Source: Parascedosporium putredinis (lineage: Eukaryota; Ascomycota; Sordariomycetes; Microascales; Microascaceae). Taken from it: a DNA stretch of 64,000 nt. The notes under the pieces were generated by a model. The model saw nothing but the letters and a program-made list of their open reading frames with translations. It was not told where the DNA came from and searched no databases. Shown here piece after piece: positions 1 to 12,590 of the stretch. The position numbers and the translations under genes are program-made. Location: contig CASHTG010000017.1 of assembly GCA_949357655.1 (NCBI GenBank), positions 806,001 to 870,000 on the forward strand, given 5' to 3'. How positions within the stretch are numbered: position 1 is the first letter of the stretch; every line of letters begins with the position of its first letter.

Positions 1-1
1 C

Positions 2-1868
2 TTGCTCGCCCTCCCGCCTCGATATGGAACAGCCCGCCCCAGCGCGAAATGGCTCCGGCTCCAGACTGAGATGATCAAAAGGCTACAGTCAACGCTCCTC
101 CGCCCGAAACCGGTCCTGCAGCGCCTCGCCGTGAAGGTCACCGAGGCCGTTCCAATCGCCGGCCTCCCGCCCGCCGCGATACTGTGTCCCGTGCACAAAA
201 GGTTGCATCCCTGGATCATACGTGCCCTCTTCAACCTGCTGGTGTCAGAGGTCACGCTGCGCTGCGAGCGGCTACAGACGTACCGCGATGGAGATGGCGA
301 TGGCGATGGCGACGATAGCCGTGTCCGGAAGCGGGCCGAAACCGTCCGCAAAGTACTAGACCGGCTGCACTCCGTCAATGCGCTCTGGTTGTCCAAACAG
401 GCGTTCCGCATGATCTTTGGGCGGCTTCCGGAGCACAGCGAGTACGTGAGGCTGGTCGAAGTGGTGGGCGGCTGCGAGGCCTGTGTGCTCTCCTGCATAG
501 GCTCCCGCGGGGAACTCTTGGCCGACTTAAGGGCAAACATGCTGGCCAGAGCGACACGGGGAAAACCCCGGCTCCTGAAGTTTGTGGACGGCTGGATAGA
601 CTGCTTCGACGATGAGTCGGCAAAGAAGATACGGGAGCAGAGCGAAGCGATGGGTAAAGAGCTGGGGAAAGCCAGGAGGTTTCTCTCGAGGATGAGAAGA
701 GAGCGGCTCTCGAAGCGTGAGCAGAACATCAACGAGCATAGAGAACGGAGAGCGAAAACGAGAAATGTGTCTTGTGAGGGGACGAATGCCTTGCCGGTGG
801 GCTCTAGAGGTGCCTCGTCTCGCCGCACGCACCCAGCCAGCGGCACCGACTCAAAGACCCCCACCGCGACCAAGACGCCAACCAGCCCACGTCTAGCCGA
901 GAAAAGGTCCCAAACAAAAACTTACCTTCCGAAGCCGAACGCCTCGGCATGCATATTGCTGATTACTACGCGCGTTCTCAAGTCAGCCTTGCCGATGTCC
1001 AGTCCCTCCAGAAAGCCATGCACCCAGCATTTCGAACATGTTCACCAGCGCCACCCCAACCATTGAAGCTTAATCGCAAACAAGAACAAGACCCCCAATC
1101 AACGTAGAAGAGGCAGCCTGGGAGACGGTAAGCGATCAAACGAGGGCCTCGTCTTCTTCGCCGGATGCTTTGCCATCCCCAACCGTTATGAAAGAGGAAC
1201 CTGCTAGACCCCGTGGGATGGGCCCCCTCAGGTTACACAGAGATTTGGCCCCTGATACGCCACCCTCGGGAGGATCCAGGTCTGGGTCTGCTGCGCAACG
1301 GTGGCCGCGGAATGTCTCCCGCCGTGCCGACAGGGACAACGCCCGTTTTCGGCGGAGTGAAGAGGGTACGACTGCTCGAAAAGTGAAAAAGCCGGGCGGG
1401 TTCGGATCCGAAAATTCTTCTGTGGGCTCTCGCCCCCGAGAGGTAGCCTCAGGATCGCACCCCGAACCCCCGCGGCCAAGCCCACGACATTGGTACGATT
1501 CTCCGCCAGACGGCGCACAGGCCGTGGTTGCGTCGGTATTTTACCCGCCCTCGAGCTCCTATGGTACCACAAACAAGATCTACCTTCCACCACCGAGCAC
1601 GCCACCCGACGTCGAGCGAAGAGCTATCGTGGAACACGAACAGAATGTGGAGGAGGTCTACATCGGGTGCACCCTGAGAGAAGTAGGAGATGGATGGGAC
1701 TCTGAAGTATCTATTGTCCGGGACCCGTGGGGTTGGGAAGGGAGTGATCTCCAAAAGACCACGGTGAAAGAAGGGGAAAGTAGATGGAGTGTGCAGGAGG
1801 GCCAACCTTCGGGGAGAGGAAAGCGAGAGGTTTCATCTTTGGGCCTACCTAGGTTTGAGGCACTTTGA
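2..1868 (+). CDS. 3' part of an unrecognised fungal gene (partial at left edge)
   Basis: I do not recognise this protein. The reading begins before the window. It runs as a helical, Arg/Lys-rich segment to about base 800, with a GATGGC-type repeat coding Asp-Gly pairs near 293-316 and a Cys pair near 475-495. It continues in a second frame from about 830 to 1095 and in a third frame from about 1092 to the stop at 1866-1868. The shift near 1092-1096 lies in a run of five C, where one more C would join the frames. The earlier shift, between about 807 and 870, is less precisely placed. The last third is Pro/Ser/Arg-rich and looks disordered. An intron in place of one of the shifts cannot be excluded. 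The start codon and domain content are unknown. Confidence 0.6.
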
Positions 1869-2260
1869 GATCAAGCCCAGCAAGTATCAAACAGTGGCAG
1901 ACTAACACGAAAGAAGTAAATGGTCAGTTTCTGTATTTTCTGTATTTTCTGTATCTCTGCAAACACAAATTGCCGGGGGTCCGGCTGAGATAACGTGACA
2001 ATGCCTGTTGCTATTCCTGGCGGGGAGTCATAAGGACGGATGCTTGAGAAAGAAGAACGCAAAGGTGAAGGGGGAAAGGGGAAGAAAAAAACTAGATTGT
2101 ATGCTGCTCGTTCCTGTACTCATGTTTCGTCGTAAGCTCTATTTGAATCCGGCCCAAATGAATTAAAAGGATAAGGAGAAGACGAAAGAAAGAAAAACAA
2201 TGGAAAGGGGAGGAGGGATAAGGAGAAAACAGCAGGGATGATAGCTTCGATAAATCGTGC
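1869..2260. other. intergenic, no gene seen
   Basis: This is the space between the stop of the left-edge gene and the stop of the methyltransferase, so two convergent 3' ends. A short direct repeat of CTGTATTTT (about three copies) lies near 1930-1955. I see no coding signal and no RNA gene. Confidence 0.6.
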
Positions 2261-3180
2261 TCAATCAGCCTTTGGCTTTCTCCCTCGGAACAGCATCATC
2301 CTCCCAATGATCCAGGTGTCTACCACCTCAAACTCTCTTTCGAGCGCATCGACAATCTCGTCAGGTCCGTCCTCAGCATTGGCGAATATGCCGACAAGCC
2401 CATATGCCGAGATGAGGAAGCGCCCTAGAAGGCCCTCCCGGAATGCCATCTGTGCCTCTCGCGCGGGCCCAAAGTCTACTACCGTTTTCCCATGCTTTCT
2501 TCGAGGCAGCCAGTCGATGATGTCGGCGGGCGTCGAGGTGGTGCGGGTAATGCGACCGAGCACGGTGCAGCCGACGAAGACCCCGTCCGGGTTGAGGAGG
2601 CGCCGGGCGTTAGCAACGAGGCCCGCGGCTTTAACGGGCGTCGGGGCAGGAATGCAGTGGAGGAGCAGGAAGGCAGACACGGAGTCGAACTTGGCCGTGA
2701 GGGCCGGGGCATTCACTGGCACGGGGACTATGGCGTCCGCCCGGACGGTGAGCACGGGGGCTAGTCCTCTCGAGGCGCCCTGAACTTCCACCCGCCTCTT
2801 CGTCTTCCTCAGCGCCGTGGGGTTCAGATCCAAGAGAGCCACACGCTGCGGTGCCTTCGAATCCCGCGTTTGAGAGGCATGGAATCCGCGCGCGGCGGGA
2901 TCTCTGGGGGCGGAGGAGCCCAATACCTCGAGAGTTTTGGCTGGGAAATATCCGGAGCCCACGCCGAGATCAAGGTGGTTCTTGGAAAAGTGCGCGCGGA
3001 AAAAGGTTCGAGATACTGCTCCGTTGGGCAGTTCCACGCATAGGACATGGAAAGGCCAAGTATCATGGCGTCGTAGACGTTTAGCATGCTGACTGAATAC
3101 AGCTTATAATAGAGATCGCCGCCAGGTCCCAGAAGGGTCGGCGCCTTGGCTGGCGCCTTGGCCGGCTTTTCAGATGGCAT
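2261..3180 (-). CDS. SAM-dependent methyltransferase (frameshifted at A5/T5 run)
   Basis: Class I S-adenosylmethionine methyltransferase of the small fungal type often found near secondary-metabolite genes; the substrate cannot be told. ATG is at 3180-3178. The N-terminal part holds the WNCPTEQYLEPF segment. The SAM-binding glycine-rich motif HLDLGVGSGYF follows directly, then an acidic loop motif (VALLDLNPTAL) and a C-terminal RMMLFRGRKPKAD end, stop at 2261. The N-terminal and catalytic parts are in different frames. They meet at bases 3000-3004, five T on the coding strand, where a sixth T would restore a continuous protein of about 305 residues. No intron fits at that point, since both flanks belong to one continuous conserved stretch. 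The upstream sequence is a GT-rich microsatellite that begins a few bases from the ATG. Confidence 0.8.
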
Positions 3181-3182
3181 GG

Positions 3183-3275
3183 GTGCGTGTGTGTGTGTGC
3201 GTGTGCGCGTGTGTGGTGTATGTGTATGTGTATGTGTATGTGTCTACACGTGTGTGTGTGTGTAGATGTACGTGT
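3183..3275. repeat. GT-rich microsatellite (GTGTGT / ATGTGT)
   Basis: Runs of GT are mixed with four copies of ATGTGT-type units and a second pure GT block near 3250-3263. The tract begins 3 bases upstream of the methyltransferase ATG, so it lies in its 5' UTR or core promoter. Alternating purine-pyrimidine tracts of this sort are length-variable and can take up Z-DNA. Confidence 0.85.
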
Positions 3276-4203
3276 ATTTGGGCGTGGACAGGTCCTCGTG
3301 AATTAGAAAGAACTCTCTTTGTCTGTCAACTTAGAGTTAGACTCTTGGCAGGAAGGTCACCAGGCAGCAGGACAAGAGATGTTTGGAGAGAATTTAATAG
3401 AATGAACACAAGAAGAAAAAAAGAAAGAAAATAGTGATGACGAGGGAAGGCAAGAGAAGAGGGTGAGAAGGGTTGGTCCTGGGTCTAACCGCCAGCTTGA
3501 ATGCACCTTCCGCACAGGGGTTTGCTGCGGAGAGCATCAACTTTCGAAGTCGGCGCTTAAAGTACCCGAAATATCGAATGCGATTGCGATGCTAGTCCAG
3601 TTCCTCTCCTTGTCTTAGTCGTCACTTCCTCCTCTTTTCTATCAGGGTCGGAAAACAGACAGCGCTCAGACCCATGACTGGCTGACGGGGCGGACGAGGG
3701 AAAAAAAGAGAGTGGCCAGACATTATAATAAGGGATTGGTGTAAAAGGACGACATGGGAAAAGTAACAAGAAAGGGATCTCACGCAGTCACTCCTCTCCT
3801 TGGTCGGCTGTCGAACACAGCGGCGTTGTCAGACCTGGCTTCGCGTTGTCTGTCATGCCGTGCATCGTCAATTCCGACATCCATAGGAGTGGAGCACGAG
3901 GGCCGCCTCCCCTGCGGCATCGAATAATTCAATGCATCTCTCTTTCGCACTCGGTCGCCTAAGCTTGTGCTTCGTCCCATGGTCGGGGACGCAAAGATGC
4001 AAGTACATGCCGCAAATTTGTGGAACCAAATCATGCCAAGATTGAAAAGAGGTTGGTGCCATTCACCCTTTTTTCCCTTTTGGTTCAGCCCGCTCGCTCT
4101 CGCTTTCGGTTAAAGAACGAGGGAGGAAAAAAGAAAATTATATACAAAGAATTAACCCCTCCAACCCAAAAGGGCGGACATTTCCGGCGCTTGCTTACCT
4201 CAC
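3276..4203. other. intergenic, no gene seen
   Basis: This holds the promoter side of the methyltransferase and the 3' end region of the GH3 gene, both on the minus strand. I see only short shadow frames, purine-rich stretches near 3410-3460 and no recognisable RNA gene or repeat. Confidence 0.6.
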
Positions 4204-7186
4204 TCATTCATCCTTGTCACCACCCTGGTCCTCTTCCTCTTCCCCTTCCCCTTCATCGGGAACATCCTCATCCGGCTCCTCGGGACTGCTGGCAGCATCG
4301 CCAACATCCAACTTGATCTTGAGGGGTAGGTTTCGAGAGCTGCTGCCGACCCATACCGTCTTCTCGTGCTCGGTAATCACCCAGTCCTGAACCACAACAT
4401 CCCAGTTGCTCAGGTCCCTCCTGGTCAAGTCGGCCTCGAACGTCACCGACTCACCAGCGGGAATTGACAGGCGGTCAAAGCCCCTGAGGACCCTGACAGG
4501 CTCATCTTCCCCGCCGAGGGAGATGTATAACTGTGCGACTTCCTCGCCATCCAGATCGCCTGTGTTGGTGATTGTGGCACTAACTGTATAGAGCGTTTCC
4601 CACAAGGCAGGATTCCCACCAGGCTGGCCTCCCGACCGTAAGAGGGGCTGGGGAGAGCCGTCGGTAGCGCCGGGCGGGAGGAACTCGTCGGCCTCCTGGC
4701 CATAATTGGGGTCCCCGGAAGCGGCCTCGCCCGACTCGTCCGTGGAAAGGTAGGGGTAGATGAATTGCTCGATCGGGCGCACGTTGTCCGGAAAGACGTA
4801 GTCGGATAGATCGGTGCTGTAGTTGGAGAGGATGGGTGCCTCGATCGTCTTGCCCTTGGTGGGCGTGTACTCCGTCACGTCGAGCTTTTGAACCTTGATG
4901 TCCGAGTACTCAAATGTGGTGTAAGAAAGGCCAAAGCCAAATTCGTAGATGGGGGCCACCTCAGGGTCCTCTTCAGAAGCGCGATCAAAGTGACGGTAGT
5001 CGATAAAGTTGCCTTCCGCAAAGTCATCCTGGGGGCGCCCTTTCCATTGTTGGCCTCCTTCAAGAGTTTGGTCCCATAAGACTCCGCCGTCGGGCCCCAA
5101 GTAAACGGTGTACGTCCAGCGGGGTTGATCCTGCCGTAGAGAACATCGGCGATCGAGTTGCCGGACTCTTGGCCAGGCACACCTGCCCACAAGATAGCGG
5201 TGACGTTGGGGCTATCATACCAATCGGTCACGAGCACAGGCCCAGTCGAGTGAATGACGACGATGGTATTGGAACAAAGGGAGGAGACGTTCTTGATGAG
5301 CTCGTCGCCTCCGTTCCAGAGCGTCAAGTTGGCGCGGTCGCCCTGATTATCCTCCACAGCGATGTAGCCCTCTCCCGAATTGGCATTGACGAAGACGATA
5401 GCGGTCGCGTCATCTTGCTTTACGAGATTCCTTGTGGCCGAAAGCTCCCAGTTGCTGAGGATACTCTCATACCGCGTGCCGTCCTTCAAAGCCTGCTCTT
5501 GGAGCGCGAAGTCGGGGGTGATGAGGTACGGGAAATTGGCGGTACCAGACCCCCAAGACATGCCGAGGGTGCCTTCGTTGCAGCCCCGGTCGGAACAACC
5601 ATTGGGGCCTTTGGGATTGGGGCCAGCATCCTCCCCGATGACGGCGAGGAACTTGGGCTTGTTGAGGGGAAGGGCTCCTTCGTTCTTGAGGAGGACGGTG
5701 CCCTTCGCGGCTACCTTGCGAATTAACGCGGCGTTGTCATACTGAACATTGACGTGCTGGTTGATCACCTCGACATTCTCTTTCGCTACGTAGTGGACAG
5801 GGCCCTTTGTGTCAAGGGTCCACGACGAAAAGTTGATCTCGGGTAGGTCGAGGTCCATGTTGCTATTGAACATGGACGTAAGGATGCGGAGGGCCATGTC
5901 GTCGAGCCTCCACGCAGGAACGGTGCCGTTGAGGACGGCAAGGGTCAAGTTAGCGCCCCAGAAGCTGAGACCAGAGTTGAAAGTAGTGTCGCCAGGCATA
6001 GTCATGTCGAGGCCTGCCACCGCCGAGGAAACACCGGTGTGCTGAGCCTGCCAATCGCTCACAATGAAGCCTTGAAAGCTCAGCTCGTCTTTGAGAAGAT
6101 TATTCATGAGCTTTGAATTGGCACAACCATACGAGTTGTTGACCTGCTGGTACGAGCACATGATTGCCCCTACACCGGCACGGATAGCATCAGCGAAGGG
6201 CCACATATACAGCTCGTGCATGGTCTTGTCATCGATGTTGGAAGACATGGACTCAGCAACGTCAAACCCGTATCCCTGGGCTTCTCCTGCTTGTCGGAAA
6301 CGCTCTATTTTCACGGTCAGTACTCTGCGTTCGGGCGCCATACGAGTGAGAGCCCCTACCTTGCTCGTTTCCAACGAAGTGTTTAGCGCAAGCGATGACA
6401 CCTGCTCCCCGAATGCCCATTGCGGACTCCGCCATAGCCACGCCACTCAAGTAAGGGTCTGGCGAAAAGCCTTCCCAGTTGCGACCTCCAGCAGGGATAC
6501 GACCGATAGGACCGGCAACGGGGGCGAGGAGGATATCAACTCCCTTACCCTTGGCCTCGAAGCCCATGGCACGCGCCCTCTGGTTGATCAAAACACGATC
6601 CCAGGTAGCAGCTGTAAGCTGGCCAGAGGGAAATACGGAGTTGTAGTCGGTAAACCGGATGCCAGCTGGGCCATCCTGGAGGCACAGGCCACGGAGGCCG
6701 AGGCGCGGGACGGACCCTGTATTTCCAACACACCTCTCACCTTGCCATCTAAGTTCCAGTGTAAGCTGGTAATCTCCGGAGGGAGAAGATCGGGAGAGCA
6801 ACCCAGGGGAAAAAAGAGTAAGAAGAGAAACCTACCCGACACCACTTGTGAGGTTGACTTTCTCAGGAATAGTCATTTCCGCAACAATTTCCCTTGCCTT
6901 TGCGTACATATACTCAACGCCCTCGCCCCGCGGATTCATCCATGGCGACGGGTAAAATGGAGGAATGGGCAAGTTCGTCCCGCGCCATCTAGAGGATGTT
7001 AGTTGCCAGTTACAGCATCATAGCGTTAGAGCTGGAAGAAACTGCCGCCTGCGTCTCCGCCAACGGAGGGAGTGTCGAAGGAACCGACAAGGGTCTCAAG
7101 ACATCACCACAACTCACCTTGGGGGTAGACGCGGCCTCTCCACATGCCGCAAGGGCAGCGAGGGCAGAAAGGAGGCCGGCCCTCAT
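4204..7186 (-). CDS. secreted GH3 beta-glucosidase (one internal frameshift)
   Basis: Glycoside hydrolase family 3, hydrolysing beta-glucosides such as cellobiose outside the cell. Exons: 7186-7118, 6988-6836, 6748-6360 and 6304-4204, with GT-AG introns of 129, 87 and 55 nt. The first exon is a signal peptide (MRAGLLSALAALAACGEA). Motifs in order: WRGTNLPIPPFYPSPW, RLGLRGLCLQDGPAG, the catalytic-core segment ACAKHFVGNEQ, and the nucleophile Asp in FIVSDWQAQHTG. A fibronectin-III-like C-terminal domain with GFGLSYTTFEYSD follows. The protein ends in an unusually acidic Glu/Asp tail coded at about 4205-4290. The frame breaks at 5031-5035 (five G on plus), where one more base joins both conserved halves. 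Exon 1 and exon 2 are also one base out of phase, probably in the five-G run at 7121-7125. Full length would be about 870-880 residues, normal for the family. Confidence 0.93.
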
Positions 7187-10100
7187 CTTGGCTGGCCGGC
7201 TCAGTGAGTGGCTAACTTGGGATTTTGAAGACCTCGTTCAAACTAGCAGGGAGTGATTCTGCTCGTAATGAGGCTGCTCACAGCGGCCAGTCCCAAGTAA
7301 CACAGAAGCAATTGAGCGCTCAAGGGAGTTGGGAGGGGAGGTGAACAAAAGCTAGAGTGCGGATAGCTCGCTTTAAAGCCGAAGATCTCTAAAAAACAAA
7401 TCTGTAGACGGGACGGGGGAAATATAGGGAATTCTTCAATCTATCAGATAAACAATAACCATCCGCGGCTGATGTGCGGCATTGGATGGTTGTAAAGTAC
7501 GTCTAAGCCATGGAACAATGGGGGCAATATAAGACATGGCTGCACAGACGATTTTAAGGTCGAAAAGAGTATGCCCAGTTTTGACATTGCAAGTACCCTG
7601 ATATCATGGGTTTGTCATTCGAGGCCCTAGGGTCAAGTTGTAATGCAGAATTAGGGAGGGGAGGGACCTTTGTCCGGGTTGAAAGTACACGGAGTGAAAT
7701 ATATTGCATCCATCCGTTTTTGATGGATGGGAGGATAAAAACTGGGGATTGGATTGGAGTGGACGGGATAGAGGCCGATCCATTCCCAGCCCTGGAAAGA
7801 TGCACCAGGTATTAGCACGAGGTACTTGCTCCATGACAGAGTGAGGTGGAACACGGAAGGTGTGTTGTGTCGTGGGTTAACGTTGTACACATCGGCGGCA
7901 AGTGTGGTCGCAGCGGAGGCCTTTCCTCGCCAAAGATGGTCCAGGCGATTACATGAATTGCCCTCTGTTGTGTTCAATTGTCTTGGACCGTTGAAGTTTT
8001 GGGATTTCAAGACTAGACGTACACTATGTCTCGATATGTACAAGTAGATCAACCAACCTACCGTCCGTCTAGAAAATGAGGGCAGTCATCGTTCTTGATG
8101 CCAGTGACTGGAACAGAGTGTTTGCTGCGCTTGGAACGATCTGGCGCGCTTCAATTCGGAGAAAATGTTTTTGCTTCATGCAAAATCCCTCGCGCCGTGA
8201 TTTAACAATCTAACGAAAAACTTGGGTGCAATATGCGCGCGGACATCGAATGAGGTGGAATAGTAATAGTGCAACGGTATAAAGTTCCCATCAAAGCCCT
8301 TTGACCATGGATCGATCGATGTTGTATCGCAACTACCGTTTGGGGGCGGCCCCGGACGTGACGCCGCGGATGCAGCGTCTTCCCCTTCCTATCCCCTTCC
8401 TCGCCCCTTCCTAGCCCCGTCCTCGCCTCAAGGCACGGAAGAAAAGCAAGGTACTGGTGTCAAGGTAACCTTAAACCCCGAGGAGGCACCTTGTTTATTT
8501 CACCGAACAGACCGGAGGGAGCGGAGCCCACCATGTTGCTAGGCAGTCGAGGAAGCCACCATGAACAAAGTTTCTTGGTCTGGTTTGGACGGATTTGGAA
8601 GGAGACACACATCAAATGGCAGCTACGCATCAACTGACTGGGCGATCTTCTTCCATTTTCAAGTTGCAACAGTGCTGCCGTTACGCGCCAATCCAGGCCC
8701 GGCAGACACGTCACCTTTTCTGCAGGACGGCGGGGACCGATCCTAACTGATTGAGAGCCACCGAAAGACATCCATCAATGGATCAATTGATCCCGATTTC
8801 AGTTTGGTGTCCTTGCGCATGAATACTAATCACCGAGGCGTGGAATGGCAATCCATTCTCGCAGTTGAAATCCCGGAGCTCCAGGGCAGCAGCAGCCTTG
8901 TAAGACTGTGGCGTTTATGAGCCAATCTCACCTGTGCTCAAACATACGTGTAGGACAGCCTTGGGACATCTGGGGAGGTTGGTCAATGGAATGCTTGGGG
9001 TCTAACTCGGCAAGGTGGAGAAGAACAAGAACTAAGGAAGAAAAGAGGGCAGAGCGCGAAGCAAGCACAAGCTGAGGCATCCTCCCTTGCTACGAGCATC
9101 CACTTCGATATCTCGATGGAGCACTTGAGGAGAGAAGGGTGTGTGGTCAACTTAGAAGGCCCGATCGGCGGATCATCGCCACTGGCCGACCAAGCTGAAT
9201 GCTGGGATAGGTATAAGCACCAACACGAAGTCACGGTTTGCCCCTATCCTTTCTATTAGGCAATCAGGGTCAAACTATAACTACCTTGTTTTGGAATCTA
9301 CGAAGTTCGACGTGCGGCGAAGGGACCTCAGTCTATGAATGAGGGCGAAAGGCAAAATAATACAACATCGAAAGAGAGAGAAGGGGTGTGGGTGGAAAAT
9401 AGAAGCTAGACCGGAACGGAACCAGGGCTATACTACCAAATGCCATTGATACCCGTCATCACACAGGAAGGTGGACATGGGAGAACCTCAACTTTCACTG
9501 ATGCCGATCTGAATTAAACTGAGAGACCTCCAGACTTGTGCCCGTCTAAGCGCTTATGAGAGAGCTCCCGGCGATGGAGAATCCCCTGCTTGCCTAGCTA
9601 CAAGTACAAAGGGCTTGGGTGTCTTGGTTCCTTGATCGCGTGTCGGCTGGGACTTTTGCACCAGATCTCACATGCCGGCGTGGTTCGAAGAATGCGACCC
9701 TACATCGCCCTTTGAGTTAGCCTCATGGGTCGCCAATGGTCATGTCGCGCCCTGCCTTCCCCACAGCCTGTTCGTCTCTTCAACGACGTCTTTGCTGCAT
9801 CTACCATTACAACTAGACTGCGGGTCATTTTAGGATTCCTTCTCTTCAATATGTACGGGGTACATTAGTGAACTTGTAGGGAACTCAGATGCACCTCTGC
9901 GCATTGGCTCAATGTGACATCGCTCAACTCATCATGAATTCTCCTTCCCATCGCCAGCTTCTCAAACGTTACATGGGGAGTTGATTCTAGACTTTTCGCA
10001 CCTTGGGCCGGTTGGTCCCACCGTTCTGTTCACGAACTTGGCTCCACAGCAGATGGTGAAGGAAAAGAGGTACCCTTTTCTTTCTTTCCTTTTTTCATGT

Positions 10101-10966
10101 CTTATATTGCGTGGATTGCTTCTTCTTCTCCACGTGCAATGAACGATTAGCATTAATAAGGCCCCCGAAGCTATATGTAGTGACCAGGCAGTGCGCCGTC
10201 ACATCCGATTGCCTAATTAACGGTTCCAGATAGAACTCAAGGCCTTTGTTTTCTCCCGCGCGAGCTATGAAAGGCTTGGATATCGGCCGGCGGTCGCGGC
10301 TCGGTACTTGGTCGAATAGGCCTTAACGCTCCAGTTAATAACCCGTGCAGGGATGCCACGGGTGAGAAGCGTGGCCCCGGAAATCCTAGTTTCCGTACCA
10401 CCCAAGGTCTCCCGTGCCGGTGCGTGTATCCATGGTGGATAGCTGACGAATCTATTTTCCCTAGCAAACCTCTTATGATTGTATCAGAAGCTGCCCTGGG
10501 GTTCCTGAGTAAGCCAGTACAATCCTCCTCGTCTGGAATAGATGACTGCTCAATATTCACCTCTCGAACAACACTGAAGAACAACGGGGGTCAGCCGATG
10601 TAATTCGCCTAAGACAAGTCTCAGGATGTTGCTGGTAGAGCACTACTCTCGGGTCGGAGAATTTCCGTTCAAAATACAAGGGGAGTAAAAAAAAAAAAAA
10701 AAAAAAAAGCCGGTCAATTAGCATTTAATGTTTCGAGAATGTACATGGATCCATATATGAGTAGGACTTTCATCCAACTCTCACGTTCGCTGCTCTAGCA
10801 TTATCATTACAATGCACCCCTCCGCACATGGGCACCTGGGATTCGTTTTTAGCCACGTTCCCATGTTCTTTCCACCATCCCTGGCTCGAAAACCCTTCAA
10901 ATGGTGGTCCTATATTGTGCCTGCAATTGCCTGGAGAGAGGGCCTTCTCCAAAGCGGACTCGCCGT
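7187..10966. other. 3.8 kb intergenic, no gene seen
   Basis: The first few hundred bases are the promoter of the GH3 gene. The rest shows only short open frames on both strands without recognisable motifs, codon bias or paired exons. A run of 22 A lies at 10687-10708. A small multi-exon gene broken by indels could be missed here. Confidence 0.5.
10687..10708. repeat. poly-A tract, 22 A
   Basis: Uninterrupted A run, about 260 bases beyond the stop codon of the sterol reductase gene, which reads on the minus strand. Confidence 0.95.
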
Positions 10967-12590
10967 CTAGTATAGATAGGGAACAATTCTCCACTTGACC
11001 CTTCTCCTATACTCGATCCAATCATCACCATACTTCCTCAGGCACTTTAAATCATCGCGTCCCTCTCGGTGAATGAGCAAGACACCAAAGTAGACCACAT
11101 AGAAATATGTGAAAATCATACCCCAGCCCCTCGCGGCACCTTGGACCACCTCTCTTCCGTCGGCCAAGATGTGGGCGCCGGCGGCCCCGAGCCGGCCGCG
11201 AGAATCTGGTAGCCGGCGATGCCAGTGGGCAAGCTGTAGGGCCAACCTTGGATCCAGTCGCCGAAATAATTGATGTGACGCGCGGTGCCCCACCACCCGG
11301 TAACGAGAAGCTTGCTGCCCGTCTTCGTCTGGATGTACTCCAAGTGGGAAACGCGAGGGTCGTTGGGGCTCGTGCGGAATAGGTTCTTCTCGTTGTTAGA
11401 GGACCTGAAGATGTAGAAACCGGTGCCGAGCACGGCAAGCATGGCGGCGATGCCCACAGGGCCTAGAGTGGCGGGGTAGATGGAGAGGTAGCGCGCCTGC
11501 GTTGAGTAAAGGAACGGCACCCACGCAAGGTCGCCGAATGACAACATAAACCCAAAGCCGTCCATAGTGATGTCGATCATCGTGAGGATGGAGGATTCAT
11601 TATACCACGAGTCAATGATGTACAGGGACTGGATACCGGTGATGAATATAATGCTGTCGGTGACGTAGCCAAAGTTGCGATACTGCTGGGCCACCCAGGA
11701 AGCGTTGAAAAGGAGCCAGCCAAGCATACCAGGTCGCAACTCCATCCAAACCTTGATATCCATCTCCCCGATGATAGGAAGGGTGATGCGAGGGTTAAGC
11801 TCACGGCCGATATACCAGTCATAGATCAGGTTGCCAGTTTGCCCACCTGCGGCTAGTTCGCGCATGTCTTTGTTTCCGGCTTTAACACTGAAACTACGTA
11901 CGTAGACAAAAGTGGCTAGGGAGGTCGCAATTAGGAGGTTCGCGGTGAAGATCTGGAGGTAGTTGTCGCTGATGTATGTCCAAAGTATCCAGTTGGCACC
12001 GGAATTGATCGTTCCGGCCACACATACGGCGAGTATGATTGCATGCGATGTAAACGCTAGGGGTAGTGATTAGAGGGTTGATTACTGATAACACCGGGAC
12101 ATGAGTTAGAGGCATACCGTTGAATCGATACGTAAGACGGCCTCCAGTCGCAAGCTCCGTTCCCTGAACCTCGCTCACGGGAAGGATTCCGTAGAGCAGC
12201 GCATTCACTAGGTAGTAGCCAAGTACGTAGAGGGTAACGTTCAAGTCAAACACTCCGCGGAGACCTTCTGCCGGCCAGCCAACTTCGCGCTTCAATTGTT
12301 CGAGATCGAGATTCTTCGGGTCGAGCAGGGATGGGGGTGGGCAGCCTGAGATGTCGTTGCAAAGGAAGATAAAGGCGTACATTAACACCGGGAGACCGAA
12401 CGATATAGCAGCGGCACCGAGACTAGAGGCCACGATGCGGAGTCAGCGCTTGGTGCTATGGGCATGATGGCGCATCATCTGAATGATGAAAAGGGGTTCT
12501 TGGGTAAAAAAGGTACACTTACGGTCCGCCGAACTCGTAGCCCTCGGGCACCGGGCCGCTCACGGCAGGCTTTTTTGCCTTGGTAGCCAT
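10967..12590 (-). CDS. ERG24: sterol C-14 reductase, ERG24-like
   Basis: Delta(14)-sterol reductase of the ERG4/ERG24 family, an ER membrane enzyme of ergosterol synthesis that reduces the C14-C15 double bond with NADPH. Exons: 12590-12523, 12422-12118 and 12056-10967; introns start GTAAGT and GTATGC and end in AG. The N-terminus EGYEFGGPLGAAAISFG and the family signature LLVTGWWGTARHINYFGDW are plain. The C-terminus keeps RKYGDDWIEYRRRVKWRIVPYLY with its usual terminal aromatic residues. Many hydrophobic segments span the protein, as expected for a polytopic reductase. The frame breaks between the signature and the C-terminus near 11185-11188 (four C on plus), where one more base restores the standard ending. 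Fungi often carry more than one paralogue, so the exact copy is not decided. It is divergent from the receptor gene at 13510. Confidence 0.92.
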
